DNA from: Uranotaenia lowii
Lineage: Eukaryota; Arthropoda; Insecta; Diptera; Culicidae
DNA length: 64,000 bases
Assembly (NCBI RefSeq): GCF_029784155.1
Contig: NC_073692.1
Span: 367,207,160-367,271,159 of the forward strand
Direction of reading: 5' to 3'
Positions 26,435-41,910 of the stretch are shown here, piece after piece. The translations under genes and the position numbers were made by a program. The notes beneath the pieces are model-generated. The model saw only the letters and a list, made by a program, of their open reading frames with translations, did not search any database and was not told where the DNA came from. Position 1 is the stretch's first letter. Each line of letters opens with the position of its first letter.

Positions 26435-29400
26435 TGGCAAAAATGGCAAAAATGACAAAAATGACAAAAATGACAAAAGTTATAAAAATGACATAAAATA
26501 ACAAATATGACAAAAATGACAGAAATGACACAAATGACAGAAATGACAAAAATGACAACGATGACATAAATGACAAAATTGACAAAAATGACAAAAATGA
26601 TATAAATAAAAAAAATGACAAAAATGACAAAAATGACAAAAATGACAAAAATGACAAAAATGACAAAAATGACAAAAATGACAAAAATGACAAAAATGAC
26701 AAAAATGACAAAAATGACAAAAATGACAAAAATGACAAAAATGACAAAAATGACAAAAATGACAAAAATGACAAAAATGACAAAAATGACAAAAATGACA
26801 AAAATGACAAAAATGACAAAAATGACAAAAATGACAAAAATGACAAAAATGACAAAAATGACAAAAATGGCAAAAATGACAAAAGTTATAAAAATGACAT
26901 AAAATAACAAATATGACAAAAATGACAGAAATGACACAAATGACAGAAATGACAAAAATGACAACGATGACATAAATGACAAAATTGACAAAAATGACAA
27001 AAATGACAAAAATGACAAAAATGACAAAAATGACAAAAATGACAAAAATGACAAAAATGACAAAAATGACAAAAATGACAAAAATGACAAAAATGACAAA
27101 AATGACAAAAATGACAAAAATGACAAAAATGACAAAAATGACAAAAATGACAAAAATGACAAAAATGACAAAAATGACAAAAATGACAAAAATGACAAAA
27201 ATGACAAAAATGACAAAAATGACAAAAATGGCAAAAATGACAAAAGTTATAAAAATGACATAAAATAACAAATATGACAAAAATGACAGAAATGACACAA
27301 ATGACAGAAATGACAAAAATGACAACGATGACATAAATGACAAAATTGACAAAAATGACAAAAATGACAAAAATGACAAAAATGACAAAAATGACAAAAA
27401 TGACAAAAATGACAAAAATGACAAAAATGACAAAAATGACAAAAATGACAAAAATGACAAAAATGACAAAAATGACAAAAATGACAAAAATGACAAAAAT
27501 GACAAAAATGACAAAAATGACAAAAATGACAAAAATGACAAAAATGACAAAAATGACAAAAATGACAAAAATGACAAAAATGACAAAAATGACAAAAATG
27601 ACAAAAATGACAAAAATGACATAAATGACAAAAATGACAAAAATGACAAAAATGACAAAAATGACAAAAATGACAAAAATGACAAAAATGACAAAAATGA
27701 CAAAAATGACAAAAATGACAAGAATGACAAAAATGACAAAAATGACAAAAATGACAAAAATGACAAAAATGACAAAAATGACAAAAATGACAAAAATGAC
27801 AAAAATGACAAAAATGACAAAAATGACAAAAATGACAAAAATGACAAAAATGACAAAAATGACAAAAATGACATAAATGACAAAAATGACAAAAATGACA
27901 AAAATGACATAAATGACAAAAATGACAAAAATGACAAAAATGACAAAAATGACAAGAATGACAAAAATGACAAAAATTAAAAAATGACAAAAATGACATA
28001 AATGTCAAAAATGACAAAAATGACAAAAATGACAAAAATGACAAAAATGACAAAAATGACAAAAATGACAAAAATGACAAAAATGACAAAAATGACAAAA
28101 ATGACAAAAATGACAAAAATGACAAAAATGACAAAAATGACAAAAATGACAAAAATGACAAAAATGACAAAAATGACAGAAATGACAAAAATGACAAAAA
28201 TGACAAAAATGGCAAAAATGACAAAAATGGCAAAAATGACAAAAGTTATAAAAATGACATAAAATAACAAATATGACAAAAATGACAGAAATGACACAAA
28301 TGACAGAAATGACAAAAATGACAACGATGACATAAATGACAAAAATGACAAAAATGACAAAAATGACAAAAATGACAAAAATGACAAAAATGACAAAAAT
28401 GACAAAAATGACAAAAATGACAAAAATGACAAAAATGACAAAAATGACAAAAATGACAAAAATGACAAAAATGACAAAAATGACAAAAATGACAAAAATG
28501 ACAAAAATGACAAAAATGACAAAAATGACAAAAATGACAAAAATTAAAAAATGACAAAAATGACAAAAATGACAAAAATGACAAAAATGACAAAAATGAC
28601 AAAAATGACAAAAATGACAAAAATGACAAAAATGACAAAAATGACAAAAATGACAAAAATGACAAAAATGACAAAAATGACAAAAATGACAAAAATGACA
28701 AAAATGACAAAAATGACAAAAATGACAAAAATGACAAAAATGACAAAAATGACAAAAATGACAAAAATGACAAAAATGACAAAAATGACAAAAATGACAA
28801 AAATGACAAAAATGACAAAAATGACAAACATGACAAAAATGACAAAAATGACAAAAATGACAAAAATGACAAAAATGACAAAAATGACAAAAATGACAAA
28901 AATGACAAAAATGACAAAAATGACAAAAATGACAAAAATGACAAAAATGACAAAAATGACAAAAATGACAAAAATGACAAAAATGACAAAAATGACAAAA
29001 ATGACAAAAATGACAAAAATGACAAAAATGACAAAAATGACAAAAATGACAAAAATGACAAAAATGACAAAAATGACAAAAATGACAAAAATGACAAAAA
29101 TGACAAAAATGACAAAAATGACAAAAATGACAAAAATGACAAAAATGACAAAAATGACAAAAATGACAAAAATGACAAAAATGACAAAAATGACAAAAAT
29201 GACAAAAATGACAAAAATGACAAAAATGACAAAAATGACAAAAATGACAAAAATGACAAAAATGGCAAAAATGACAAAAATGACAAAAATTACAAAAGTT
29301 ATAAAAATGACATAAAATAACAAATATGACAAAAATGACAGAAATGACACAAATGACAGAAATGACAAAAATGACAACGATGACATAAATGACAAAATTG

Positions 29401-32400
29401 ACAAAAATGACAAAAATGATATAAATAAAAAAAATGACAAAAATGACAAAAATGACAAAAATGACAAAAATGACAAAAATGACAAAAATGACAAAAATGA
29501 CAAAAATGACAAAAATGACAAAAATGACAAAAATGACAAAAATGACAAAAATGACAAAAATGACAAAAATGACAAAAATGACAAAAATGACAAAAATGAC
29601 AAAAATGACAAAAATGACAAAAATGACAAAAATGACAAAAATGACAAAAATGACAAAAATGACAAAAATGACAAAAATGACAAAAATGACAAAAATGACA
29701 AAAATGACAAAAATGACAAAAATGGCAAAAATGACAAAAGTTATAAAAATGACATAAAATAACAAATATGACAAAAATGACAGAAATGACACAAATGACA
29801 GAAATGACAAAAATGACAACGATGACATAAATGACAAAATTGACAAAAATGACAAAAATGACAAAAATGACAAAAATGACAAAAATGACAAAAATGACAA
29901 AAATGACAAAAATGACAAAAATGACAAAAATGACAAAAATGACAAAAATGACAAAAATGACAAAAATGACAAAAATGACAAAAATGACAAAAATGACAAA
30001 AATGACAAAAATGACAAAAATGACAAAAATGACAAAAATGACAAAAATGACAAAAATGACAAAAATGACATAAATGACAAAAATGACAAAAATGACAAAA
30101 ATGACAAAAATGACAAAAATGACAAAAATGACAAAAATGACAAAAATGACAAAAATGACAAGAATGACAAAAATGACAAAAATGACAAAAATGACAAAAA
30201 TGACAAAAATGACAAAAATGACAAAAATGACAAAAATGACAAAAATGACAAAAATGACAAAAATGACAAAAATGACAAAAAATGACAAAAATGACAAAAA
30301 TGACAAAAATGACAAAAATGACATAAATGACAAAAATGACAAAAATGACAAAAATGACAAAAATGATAAAAATGACAAGAATGACAAAAATGACAAAAAT
30401 TAAAAAATGACAAAAATGACATAAATGTCAAAAATGACAAAAATGACAAAAATGACAAAAATGACAAAAATGACAAAAATGACAAAAATGACAAAAATGA
30501 CAAAAATGACAAAAATGACAAAAATGACAAAAATGACAAAAATGACAAAAATGACAAAAATGACAAAAATGACAGAAATGACAAAAATGACAAAAATGAC
30601 AAAAATGACAGAAATGACAAAAATGACAAAAATGACAAAAATGACAAAAATGACAAAAATGACAAAAATGACAAAAATGACAAAAATGACAAAAATGACA
30701 AAAATGACAAAAATGACAAAAATGACAAAAATGACAAAAATGACAAAAATGACAAAAATGACAAAAATGACAAAAATGACAAAAATGACAAAAGTTATGA
30801 AAATGACATAAAATAACAAATATGACAAAAATGACAGAAATGACACAAATGACAGAAATGACAAAAATGACAACGATGACATAAATGACAAAATTGACAA
30901 AAATGACAAAAATGATATAAATAAAAAAAATGACAAAAATGACAAAAATGACAAAAATGACAAAAATGACAAAATTGACAAAAATGACAAAAATGACAAA
31001 AATGACAAAAATGACAAAAATGACAAAAATGACAAAAATGACAAAAATGACAAAAATGACAAAAATGACAAAAATGACAAAAATGACAAAAATGACAAAA
31101 ATGACAAAAATGACAAAAATGACATAAATGACAAAAATGACAAAAATGACAAAAATGACAAAAATGACATAAATGACAAAAATGACAAGAATGACAAAAA
31201 TGACAAAAATGACAAAAATGACAAAAGTGACAAAAATGACAAAAATGACAAAAATGACAAAAATGACAAAAATGACAAAAATGACAAAAATGACAAAAAC
31301 GACAAAAATGACAAAAATGACAAAAAATGACAAAAATGACAAAAATGACAAAAATGACAAAAATGACATAAATGACAAAAATGACAAAAATGACAAAAAT
31401 GACAAAAATGACAAAAATGACAAAAATGACAAAAATGACAAGAATGACAAAAATGACAAAAATTAAAAAATGACAAAAATGACATAAATGTCGAAAATGA
31501 CAAAAATGACAAAAATGACAAAAATGACAAAAATGACAAAAATGACAAAAATGACAAAAATGACAAAAATGACAAAAATGACAAAAATGACAAAAATGAC
31601 AAAAATGACAAAAATGACAAAAATGACAAAAATGACAAAAATGACAAAAATGACAAAAATGACAAAAATGACAAAAATGACAAAAATGACAAAAATGACA
31701 AAAATGACAAAAATGACAAAAATGACAAAAATGACAAAAATGACAAAAATGACAAAAATGACAAAAATGACAAAAATGACAAAAATGACAAAAATGACAA
31801 AAATGACAGAAATGACAAAAATGACAAAAATGACAAAAATGACAAAAATGACAAAAATGACAAAAATGACAAAAATGACAAAAATGACAAAAATGACAAA
31901 AATGACAAAAATGACAAAAATGACAAAAAATGACAAAAATGACAAAAATGACAAAAATAACAAAAAATGACAAAAATGACAAAAATGACAAAAATGACAT
32001 AAATGACAAAAATGACAAAAATGACAAAAATGACAAAAATGACAAAAATGACAAAAATGACAAGAATGACAAAAATGACAAAAATGACAAAAATGACAAA
32101 AATGACATAAATGTCAAAAATGACAAAAATGACAAAAATGACAAAAATGACAAAAATGACAAAAATGACAAAAATGACAAAAATGACATAAATGACAAAA
32201 ATGACAAAAATGACAAAAATGACAAAAATGACAAAAATGACAAAAATGACAAAAATTACAAAAAATGACAAAAATGACAAAAATGACAAAAATGACATAA
32301 ATGACAAAAATGACAAAAATGACAAAAATGACAAAAATGACAAGAATGACAAAAATGACAAAAATTAAAAAATGACAAAAATGACATAAATGTCAAAAAT

Positions 32401-32829
32401 GACAAAAATGACAAAAATGCCAAAAATGACAAAAATGACAAAAATGACAAAAATGACAAAAATGACAAAAATGACAAAAATGACAAAAATGACAAAAATG
32501 ACAAAAATGACAGAAATGACAAAAATGACAAAAATGACAAAAATGGCAAAAATGACAAAAATGGCAAAAATGACAAAAGTTATAAAAATGACATAAAATA
32601 ACAAATATGACAAAAATGACAGAAATGACACAAATGACAGAAATGACAAAAATGACAACGATGACATAAATGACAAAATTGACAAAAATGACAAAAATGA
32701 TATAAATAAAAAAAATGACAAAAATGGCAAAAATGACAAAAATGACAAAAATGACAAAAATGACAAAAATGACAAAAATGACAAAAATGACAAAAATGAC
32801 AAAAATGACAAAAATGACACAAATGACAA

Positions 32830-33840
32830 AAATGACAAAAATGACAAAAATGACAAAAATGACAAAAATGACAAAAATGACAAAAATGACAAAAATGACA
32901 AAAATGACAAAAATGACAAAAATGACAAAAATGACAAAAATGACAAAAATGACAAAAATGACAAAAATGACAAAAATGACAAAAATGACAAAAATGACAA
33001 AAATGACAAAAATGACAAAAATGACAAAAATGACAAAAATGACAAAAATGACAAAAATGACAAAAATGACAAAAATGACAAAAATGACAAAAATGACAAA
33101 AATGACAAAAATGACAAAAATGACAAAAATGACAAAAATGACAAAAATGACAAAAATGACAAAAATGACAAAAATGACAAAAATGACAAAAATGACAAAA
33201 ATGACAAAAATGACAAAAATGACAAAAATGACAAAAATGACAAAAATGACAAAAATGACAAAAATGACAAAAATGACAAAAATGACAAAAATGACAAAAA
33301 TGACAAAAATGACAAAAATGACAAAAATGACAAAAATGACAAAAATGACAAAAATGACAAAAATGACAAAAATGACAAAAATGACAAAAATGACAAAAAT
33401 GACAAAAATGACAAAAATGACAAAAATGACAAAAATGACAAAAATGACAAAAATGACAAAAATGACAAAAATGACAAAAATGACAAAAATGACAAAAATG
33501 ACAAAAATGACAAAAATGACAAAAATGACAAAAATGACAAAAATGACAAAAATGACAAAAATGACAAAAATGACAAAAATGACAAAAATGACAAAAATGA
33601 CAAAAATGACAAAAATGACAAAAATGACAAAAATGACAAAAATGACAAAAATGACAAAAATGACAAAAATGACAAAAATGACAAAAATGACAAAAATGAC
33701 AAAAATGACAAAAATGACAAAAATGACAAAAATGACAAAAATGACAAAAATGACAAAAATGACAAAAATGACAAAAATGACAAAAATGACAAAAATGACA
33801 AAAATGACAAAAATGACAAAAATGACAAAAATGACAAAAA
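32830..33840 (+). repeat. Homogeneous 9-bp block, about 1.0 kb
   Basis: Over 110 pure monomers follow a TGACACAAA variant at about 32816 and end at the usual double TGGCAAAAA (about 33840-33855) before landmark A. Confidence 0.85.
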
Positions 33841-36354
33841 TGGCAAAAATGGCAAAAATGACAAAAATGACAAAAATGACAAAAGTTATAAAAATGACAT
33901 AAAATAACAAATATGACAAAAATGACAGAAATGACACAAATGACAGAAATGACAAACATGACAACGATGACATAAATGACAAAATTGACAAAAATGACAA
34001 AAATGACAAAAATGACAAAAATGACAAAAATGACAAAAATGACAAAAATGACAAAAATGACAAAAATGACATAAATGACAAAAATGACAAAAATGACAAA
34101 AATGACAAAAATGACAAAAATGACAGAAATGACAAAAATGACAAAAATGACAAAAATGACAAAAATGACAAAAATGACAAAAATGACAAAAATGACAAAA
34201 ATGACAAAAATGACAAAAATGACAAAAATGACAAAAATGACAAAAATGACAAAAATGACAAAAATGACAAAAATGACAAAAATGACAAAAATGACAAAAA
34301 TGGCAAAAATGACAAAAGTTATAAAAATGACATAAAATAACAAATATGACAAAAATGACAGAAATGACACAAATGACAGAAATGACAAAAATGACAACGA
34401 TGACATAAATGACAAAATTGACAAAAATGACAAAAATGATATAAATAAAAAAAATGACAAAAATGACAAAAATGACAAAAATGACAAAAATGACAAAAAT
34501 GACAAAAATGACAAAAATGACAAAAATGACAAAAATGACAAAAATGACAAAAATGACAAAAATGACAAAAATGACAAAAATGACAAAAATGACAAAAATG
34601 ACAAAAATGACAAAAATGACAAAAATGACAAAAATGACAAAAATGACAAAAATGACAAAAATGACAAAAATGACAAAAATGACAAAAATGACAAAAATGA
34701 CATAAATGACAAAAATGACAAAAATGACAAAAATGACAAAAATGACAAAAATGACAAAAATGACAAGAATGACAAAAATGACAAAAATGACAAAAATGAC
34801 AAAAATGACAAAAATGACAAAAATGACAAAAATGACAAAAATGACAAAAATGACAAAAATGACAAAAATGACAAAAATGACAAAAATGACAAAAATGACA
34901 AAAATGACAAAAATGACAAAAATGACAAAAATGACAAAAATGACAAAAATGACAAAAATGACAAAAATGACAAAAATGACAAAAATGACAAAAATGACAA
35001 AAATGACAAAAATGACAAAAATGACAAAAATGACAAAAATGACAAAAATGACAAAAAATGACAAAAATGACAAAAATGACAAAAATGACATAAATGACAA
35101 AAATGACAAAAATGACAAAAATGACAAAAATGACAAAAATGACAAAAATGACAAAAATGACAAGAATGACAAAAATGACAAAAACTAAAAAATGACAAAA
35201 ATGACATAAATGTCAAAAATGACAAAAATGACAAAAATGACAAAAATGACAAAAATGACAAAAATGACAAAAATGACAAAAATGACAAAAATGACAAAAA
35301 TGACAAAAATGACAAAAATGACAAAAATGACAAAAATGACAAAAATGACAAAAATGACAAAAATGACAAAAATGACAAAAATGACAAAAATGACAAAAAT
35401 GACAAAAATGACAAAAATGACAAAAATGACAAAAATGACAAAAATGACAAAAATGACAAAAATGACACAAATGACAAAAATGACAAAAATGACAAAAATG
35501 ACAAAAATGACAAAAATGACAAAAATGACAAAAATGACAAAAATGACAAAAATGACAAAAATGACAAAAATGACAAAAATGACAAAAATGACAAAAGTTA
35601 TAAAAATGACATAAAATAACAAATATGACAAAAATGACAGAAATGACACAAATGACAGAAATGACAAAAATGACAACGATGACATAAATGACAAAATTGA
35701 CAAAAATGACAAAAATGATATAAATAAAAAAAATGACAAAAATGGCAAAAATGACAAAAATGACAAAAATGACAAAAATGACAAAAATGACAAAAATGAC
35801 AAAAATGACAAAAATGACAAAAATGACAAAAATGACAAAAATGACAAAAATGACAAAAATGACAAAAATGACAAAAATGACAAAAATGACAAAAATGACA
35901 AAAATGACAAAAATGACAAAAATGACAAAAATGACAAAAATGACAAAAATGACAAAAATGACAAAAATGACAAAAATGACAAAAATGACAAAAATGACAA
36001 AAATGACAAAAATGACAAAAATGACAAAAATGACAAAAATGACAAAAATGACAAAAATGACAAAAATGACAAAAGTGACAAAAATGACAAAAATGACAAA
36101 AATGACAAAAATGACAAAAATGACAAAAATGACAAAAATGACAAAAATGACAAAAATGACAAAAATGACAAAAATGACAAAAATGACAAAAATGACAAAA
36201 ATGACAAAAATGACAAAAATGACAAAAATGACAAAAATGACAAAAATGACAAAAATGACAAAAATGACAAAAATGACAAAAATGACAAAAATGACAAAAA
36301 TGACAAAAATGACAAAAATGACAAAAATGACAAAAATGACAAAAATGACAAAAA

Positions 36355-36560
36355 TGACAGAAATGACACAAATGACAGAAATGACAAAAATGACAAAAAT
36401 GACAAAAATGACAAAAAATGACAAAAATGACAAAAATGACAAAAATGACATAAATGACAAAAATGACAAAAATGACAAAAATGACAAAAATGACAAGAAT
36501 GACAAAAATGACAAAAATTTAAAAAATGACAAAAATGACATAAATGTCAAAAATGACAAA
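36355..36560 (+). repeat. Landmark C, first copy
   Basis: This segment has the GAAA, CAAA, GAAA variant triplet, a 10-bp TGACAAAAAA step, TGACATAAA, TGACAAGAA, then AAAATTTAAAAAATG and the TGACATAAATGTCA dyad. Later copies usually also carry AAAATTTCAAAAATG after the triplet. Such copies occur at about 38.2, 39.7, 44.5, 46.5, 47.3, 48.2, 54.1, 54.9, 56.4 and 57.3 kb. It replaces landmark B in the right half of the array. Confidence 0.8.
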
Positions 36561-39500
36561 AATGACAAAAATGACAAAAATGACAAAAATGACAAAAATG
36601 ACAAAAATGACAAAAATGACAAAAATGACAAAAATGACAAAAATGACAAAAATGACAAAAATGACAAAAATGACAAAAATGACAAAAATGACAAAAATGA
36701 CAAAAATGACAAAAATGACAAAAATGACAAAAATGACAAAAATGACAAAAATGACAAAAATGACAAAAATGACAAAAATGACAAAAATGACAAAAATGAC
36801 AAAAATGACAAAAATGACAAAAATGACAAAAATGACAAAAATGACAAAAATGACAAAAATGACAAAAATGACAAAAATGACAAAAATGACAAAAATGACA
36901 AAAATGACAAAAATGACAAAAATGACAAAAATGACAAAAATGACAAAAATGACAAAAATGACAAAAATGACAAAAATGACAAAAATGACAAAAATGACAA
37001 ATATGACAAAAATGACAAAAATGACAAAAATGACAAAAATGACAAGAATGACAAAAATGACAAAAATGACAAAAATGACAAAAATGACAAAAATGACAAA
37101 AATGACAAAAATGACAAAAATGACAAAAATGACAAAAATGACAAAAATGACAAAAATGACAAAAATGACAAAAATGACAAAAATGACAAAAATGACAAAA
37201 ATGACAAAAATGACAAAAATGACAAAAATGACAAAAATGACAAAAATGACAAAAATGACAAAAATGACAAAAATGACAAAAATTACAAAAATGACAAAAA
37301 TGACAAAAATGACAAAAATGACAAAAATGACAAAAATGACAAAAATGACACAAATGACAAAAATGACAAATATGACAAAAATGACAAAAATTTAAAAAAT
37401 GACAAAAATGACAAAAATGACAAAAATGACAAAAATGACAAAAATGACAAAAATGACAAAAATGACAAAAATGACAAAAATGACAAAAATGACAAAAATG
37501 ACAAAAATGACAAAAATGACAAAAATGACAAAAATGACAAAAATGACAAAAATGACAAAAATGACAAAAATGACAAAAATGACAAAAATGACAAAAATGA
37601 CAAAAATGACAAAAATGACAAAAATGACAAAAATGACAAAAATGACAAAAATGACAAAAATGACAAAAATGACAAAAATGACAAAAATGACAAAAATGAC
37701 AAAAATGACAAAAATGACAAAAATGACAAAAATGACAAAAATGACAAAAATGACAAAAATGACAAAAATGACAAAAATGACAAAAATGACAAAAATGACA
37801 AAAATGACAAAAATGACAAAAATGACAAAAATGACAAAAATGACAAAAATGACAAAAATGACAAAAATGACAAAAATGACAAAAATGACAAAAATGACAA
37901 AAATGACAAAAATGACAAAAATGACAAAAATGACAAAAATGACAAAAATGACAAAAATGACAAAAATGACAAAAATGACAAAAATGACAAAAATGACAAA
38001 AATGACAAAAATGACAAAAATGACAAAAATGACAAAAATGACAAAAATGACAAAAATGACAAAAATGACAAAAATGACAAAAATGACAAAAATGACAAAA
38101 ATGACAAAAATGACAAAAATGACAAAAATGACAAATATGACAAAAATGACAAAAATGACAAAAATGACAAAAATGACAAAAATGACAAAAATGACAAAAA
38201 TGACAAAAATGACAAAAATGACAGAAATGACACAAATGACAGAAATGACAAAAATTTCAAAAATGACAAAAATGACAAAAAATGACAAAAATGACAAAAA
38301 TGACAAAAATGACAAAAATGACAAAAATGACAAAAATGACATAAATGACAAAAATGACAAAAATGACAAAAATGACAAAAATGACAAGAATGACAAAAAT
38401 GACAAAAATTTAAAAAATGACAAAAATGACATAAATGTCAAAAATGACAAAAATGACAAAAATGACAAAAATGACAAAAATGACAAAAATGACAAAAATG
38501 ACAAAAATGACAAAAATGACAAAAATGACAAAAATGACAAAAATGACAAAAATGACAAAAATGACAAAAATGACAAAAATGACAAAAATGACAAAAATGA
38601 CAAAAATGACAAAAATGACAAAAATGACAAAAATGACAAAAATGACAAAAATGACAAAAATGACAAAAGTTATAAAAATGACATAAAATAACAAATATGA
38701 CAAAAATGACAGAAATGACACAAATGACAGAAATGACAAAAATGACAACGATGACAACGATGACATAAATGACAAAATTGACAAAAATGACAAAAATGAT
38801 ATAAATAAAAAAAATGACAAAAATGACAAAAATGACAAAAATGACAAAAATGACAAAAATGACAAAAATGACAAAAATGACAAAAATGACAAAAATGACA
38901 AAAATGACAAAAATGACAAAAATGACAAAAATGACAAAAATGACAAAAATGACAAAAATGACAAAAATGACAAAAATGACAAAAATGACAAAAATGACAA
39001 AAATGACAAAAATGACAAAAATGACAAAAATGGCAAAAATGACAAAAATGACAAAAATGACAAAAATGACAAAAATGACAAAAATGACAAAAATGACAAA
39101 AATGACAAAAATGACAAAAATGACAAAAATGACAAAAATGACAAAAATGACAAAAATGACAAAAATGACAAAAATGACAAAAATGACAAAAATGACAAAA
39201 ATGACAAAAATGACAAAAATGACAAAAATGACAAAAATGACAAAAATGACAAAAATGACAAAAATGACAAAAATGACAAAAATGACAAAAATGACAAAAA
39301 TGACAAAAATGACAAAAATGACAAAAATGACAAAAATGACAAAAATGACAAAAATGACAAAAATGACAAAAATGACAAAAATGACAAAAATGACAAAAAT
39401 GACAAAAATGACAAAAATGACAAAAATGACAAAAATGACAAAAATGACAAAAATGACAAAAATGACAAAAATGACAAAAATGACAAAAATGACAAAAATG

Positions 39501-40635
39501 ACAAAAATGACAAAAATGACAAAAATGACAAAAATGACAAAAATGACAAAAATGACAAAAATGACAAAAATGACAAAAATGACAAAAATGACAAAAATGA
39601 CAAAAATGACAAAAATGACAAAAATGACAAAAATGACAAAAATGACAAAAATGACAAAAATGACAAAAATGACAAAAATGACAAAAATGACAAAAATGAC
39701 AAAAATGACAAAAATGACAAAAATGACAAAAATGACAGAAATGACACAAATGACAGAAATTTCAAAAATGACAAAAATGACAAAAAATGACAAAAATGAC
39801 AAAAATGACAAAAATGACATAAATGACAAAAATGACAAAATGACAAAAATGACAAAAATGACAAGAATGACAAAAATGACAAAAATGACAAAAATGACAA
39901 AAATGACATAAATGTCAAAAATGACAAAAATGACAAAAATGACAAAAATGACAAAAATGACAAAAATGACAAAAATGACAAAAATGACAAAAATGACAAA
40001 AATGACAAAAATGACAAAAATGACAAAAATGACAAAAATGACAAAAATGACAAAAATGACAAAAATGACAAAAATGACAAAAATGACAAAAATGACAAAA
40101 ATGACAAAAATGACAAAAATGACAAAAATGACAAAAATGACAAAAATGACAAAAATGACAAAAATGACAAAAATGACAAAAATGACAAAAATGACAAAAA
40201 TGACAAAAATGACAAAAATGACAAAAATGACAAAAATGACAAAAATGACAAAAATGACAAAAATGACAAAAATGACAAAAATGACAAAAATGACAAAAAT
40301 GACAAAAATGACAAAAATGACAAAAATGACAAAAATGACAAAAATGACAAAAATGACAAAAATGACAAAAATGACAAAAATAACAAAAATGACAAAAATG
40401 ACAAAAATGACAAAAATGACAAAAATGACAAAAATGACAAAAATGACAAAAATGACAAAAATGACAAAAATGACAAAAATGACAAAAGTTATAAAAATGA
40501 CATAAAATAACAAATATGACAAAAATGACAGAAATGACACAAATGACAGAAATGACAAAAATGACAACGATGACAACGATGACATAAATGACAAAATTGA
40601 CAAAAATGACAAAAATGATATAAATAAAAAAAATG

Positions 40636-41910
40636 ACAAAAATGACAAAAATGACAAAAATGACAAAAATGACAAAAATGACAAAAATGACAAAAATGAC
40701 AAAAATGACAAAAATGACAAAAATGACAAAAATGACAAAAATGACAAAAATGACAAAAATGACAAAAATGACAAAAATGACAAAAATGACAAAAATGACA
40801 AAAATGACAAAAATGACAAAAATGACAAAAATGACAAAAATGACAAAAATGACAAAAATGACAAAAATGACAAAAATGACAAAAATGACAAAAATGACAA
40901 AAATGACAAAAATGACAAAAATGACAAAAATGACAAAAATGACAAAAATGACAAAAATGACAAAAATGACAAAAATGACAAAAATGACAAAAATGACAAA
41001 AATGACAAAAATGACAAAAATGACAAAAATGACAAAAATGACAAAAATGACAAAAATGACAAAAATGACAAAAATGACAAAAATGACAAAAATGACAAAA
41101 ATGACAAAAATGACAAAAATGACAAAAATGACAAAAATGACAAAAATGACAAAAATGACAAAAATGACAAAAATGACAAAAATGACAAAAATGACAAAAA
41201 TGACAAAAATGACAAAAATGACAAAAATGACAAAAATGACAAAAATGACAAAAATGACAAAAATGACAAAAATGACAAAAATGACAAAAATGACAAAAAT
41301 GACAAAAATGACAAAAATGACAAAAATGACAAAAATGACAAAAATGACAAAAATGACAAAAATGACAAAAATGACAAAAATGACAAAAATGACAAAAATG
41401 ACAAAAATGACAAAAATGACAAAAATGACAAAAATGACAAAAATGACAAAAATGACAAAAATGACAAAAATGACAAAAATGACAAAAATGACAAAAATGA
41501 CAAAAATGACAAAAATGACAAAAATGACAAAAATGACAAAAATGACAAAAATGACAAAAATGACAAAAATGACAAAAATGACAAAAATGACAAAAATGAC
41601 AAAAATGACAAAAATGACAAAAATGACAAAAATGACAAAAATGACAAAAATGACAAAAATGACAAAAATGACAAAAATGACAAAAATGACAAAAATGACA
41701 AAAATGACAAAAATGACAAAAATGACAAAAATGACAAAAATGACAAAAATGACAAAAATGACAAAAATGACAAAAATGACAAAAATGACAAAAATGACAA
41801 AAATGACAAAAATGACAAAAATGACAAAAATGACAAAAATGACAAAAATGACAAAAATGACAAAAATGACAAAAATGACAAAAATGACAAAAATGACAAA
41901 AATGACAAAA
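40636..41910 (+). repeat. Longest homogeneous 9-bp block, about 1.27 kb
   Basis: About 140 uninterrupted TGACAAAAA monomers, bounded on the left by landmark A (ending GATATAAATAAAAAAAATG) and on the right by the TGGCAAAAA pair near 41911. Confidence 0.85.
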
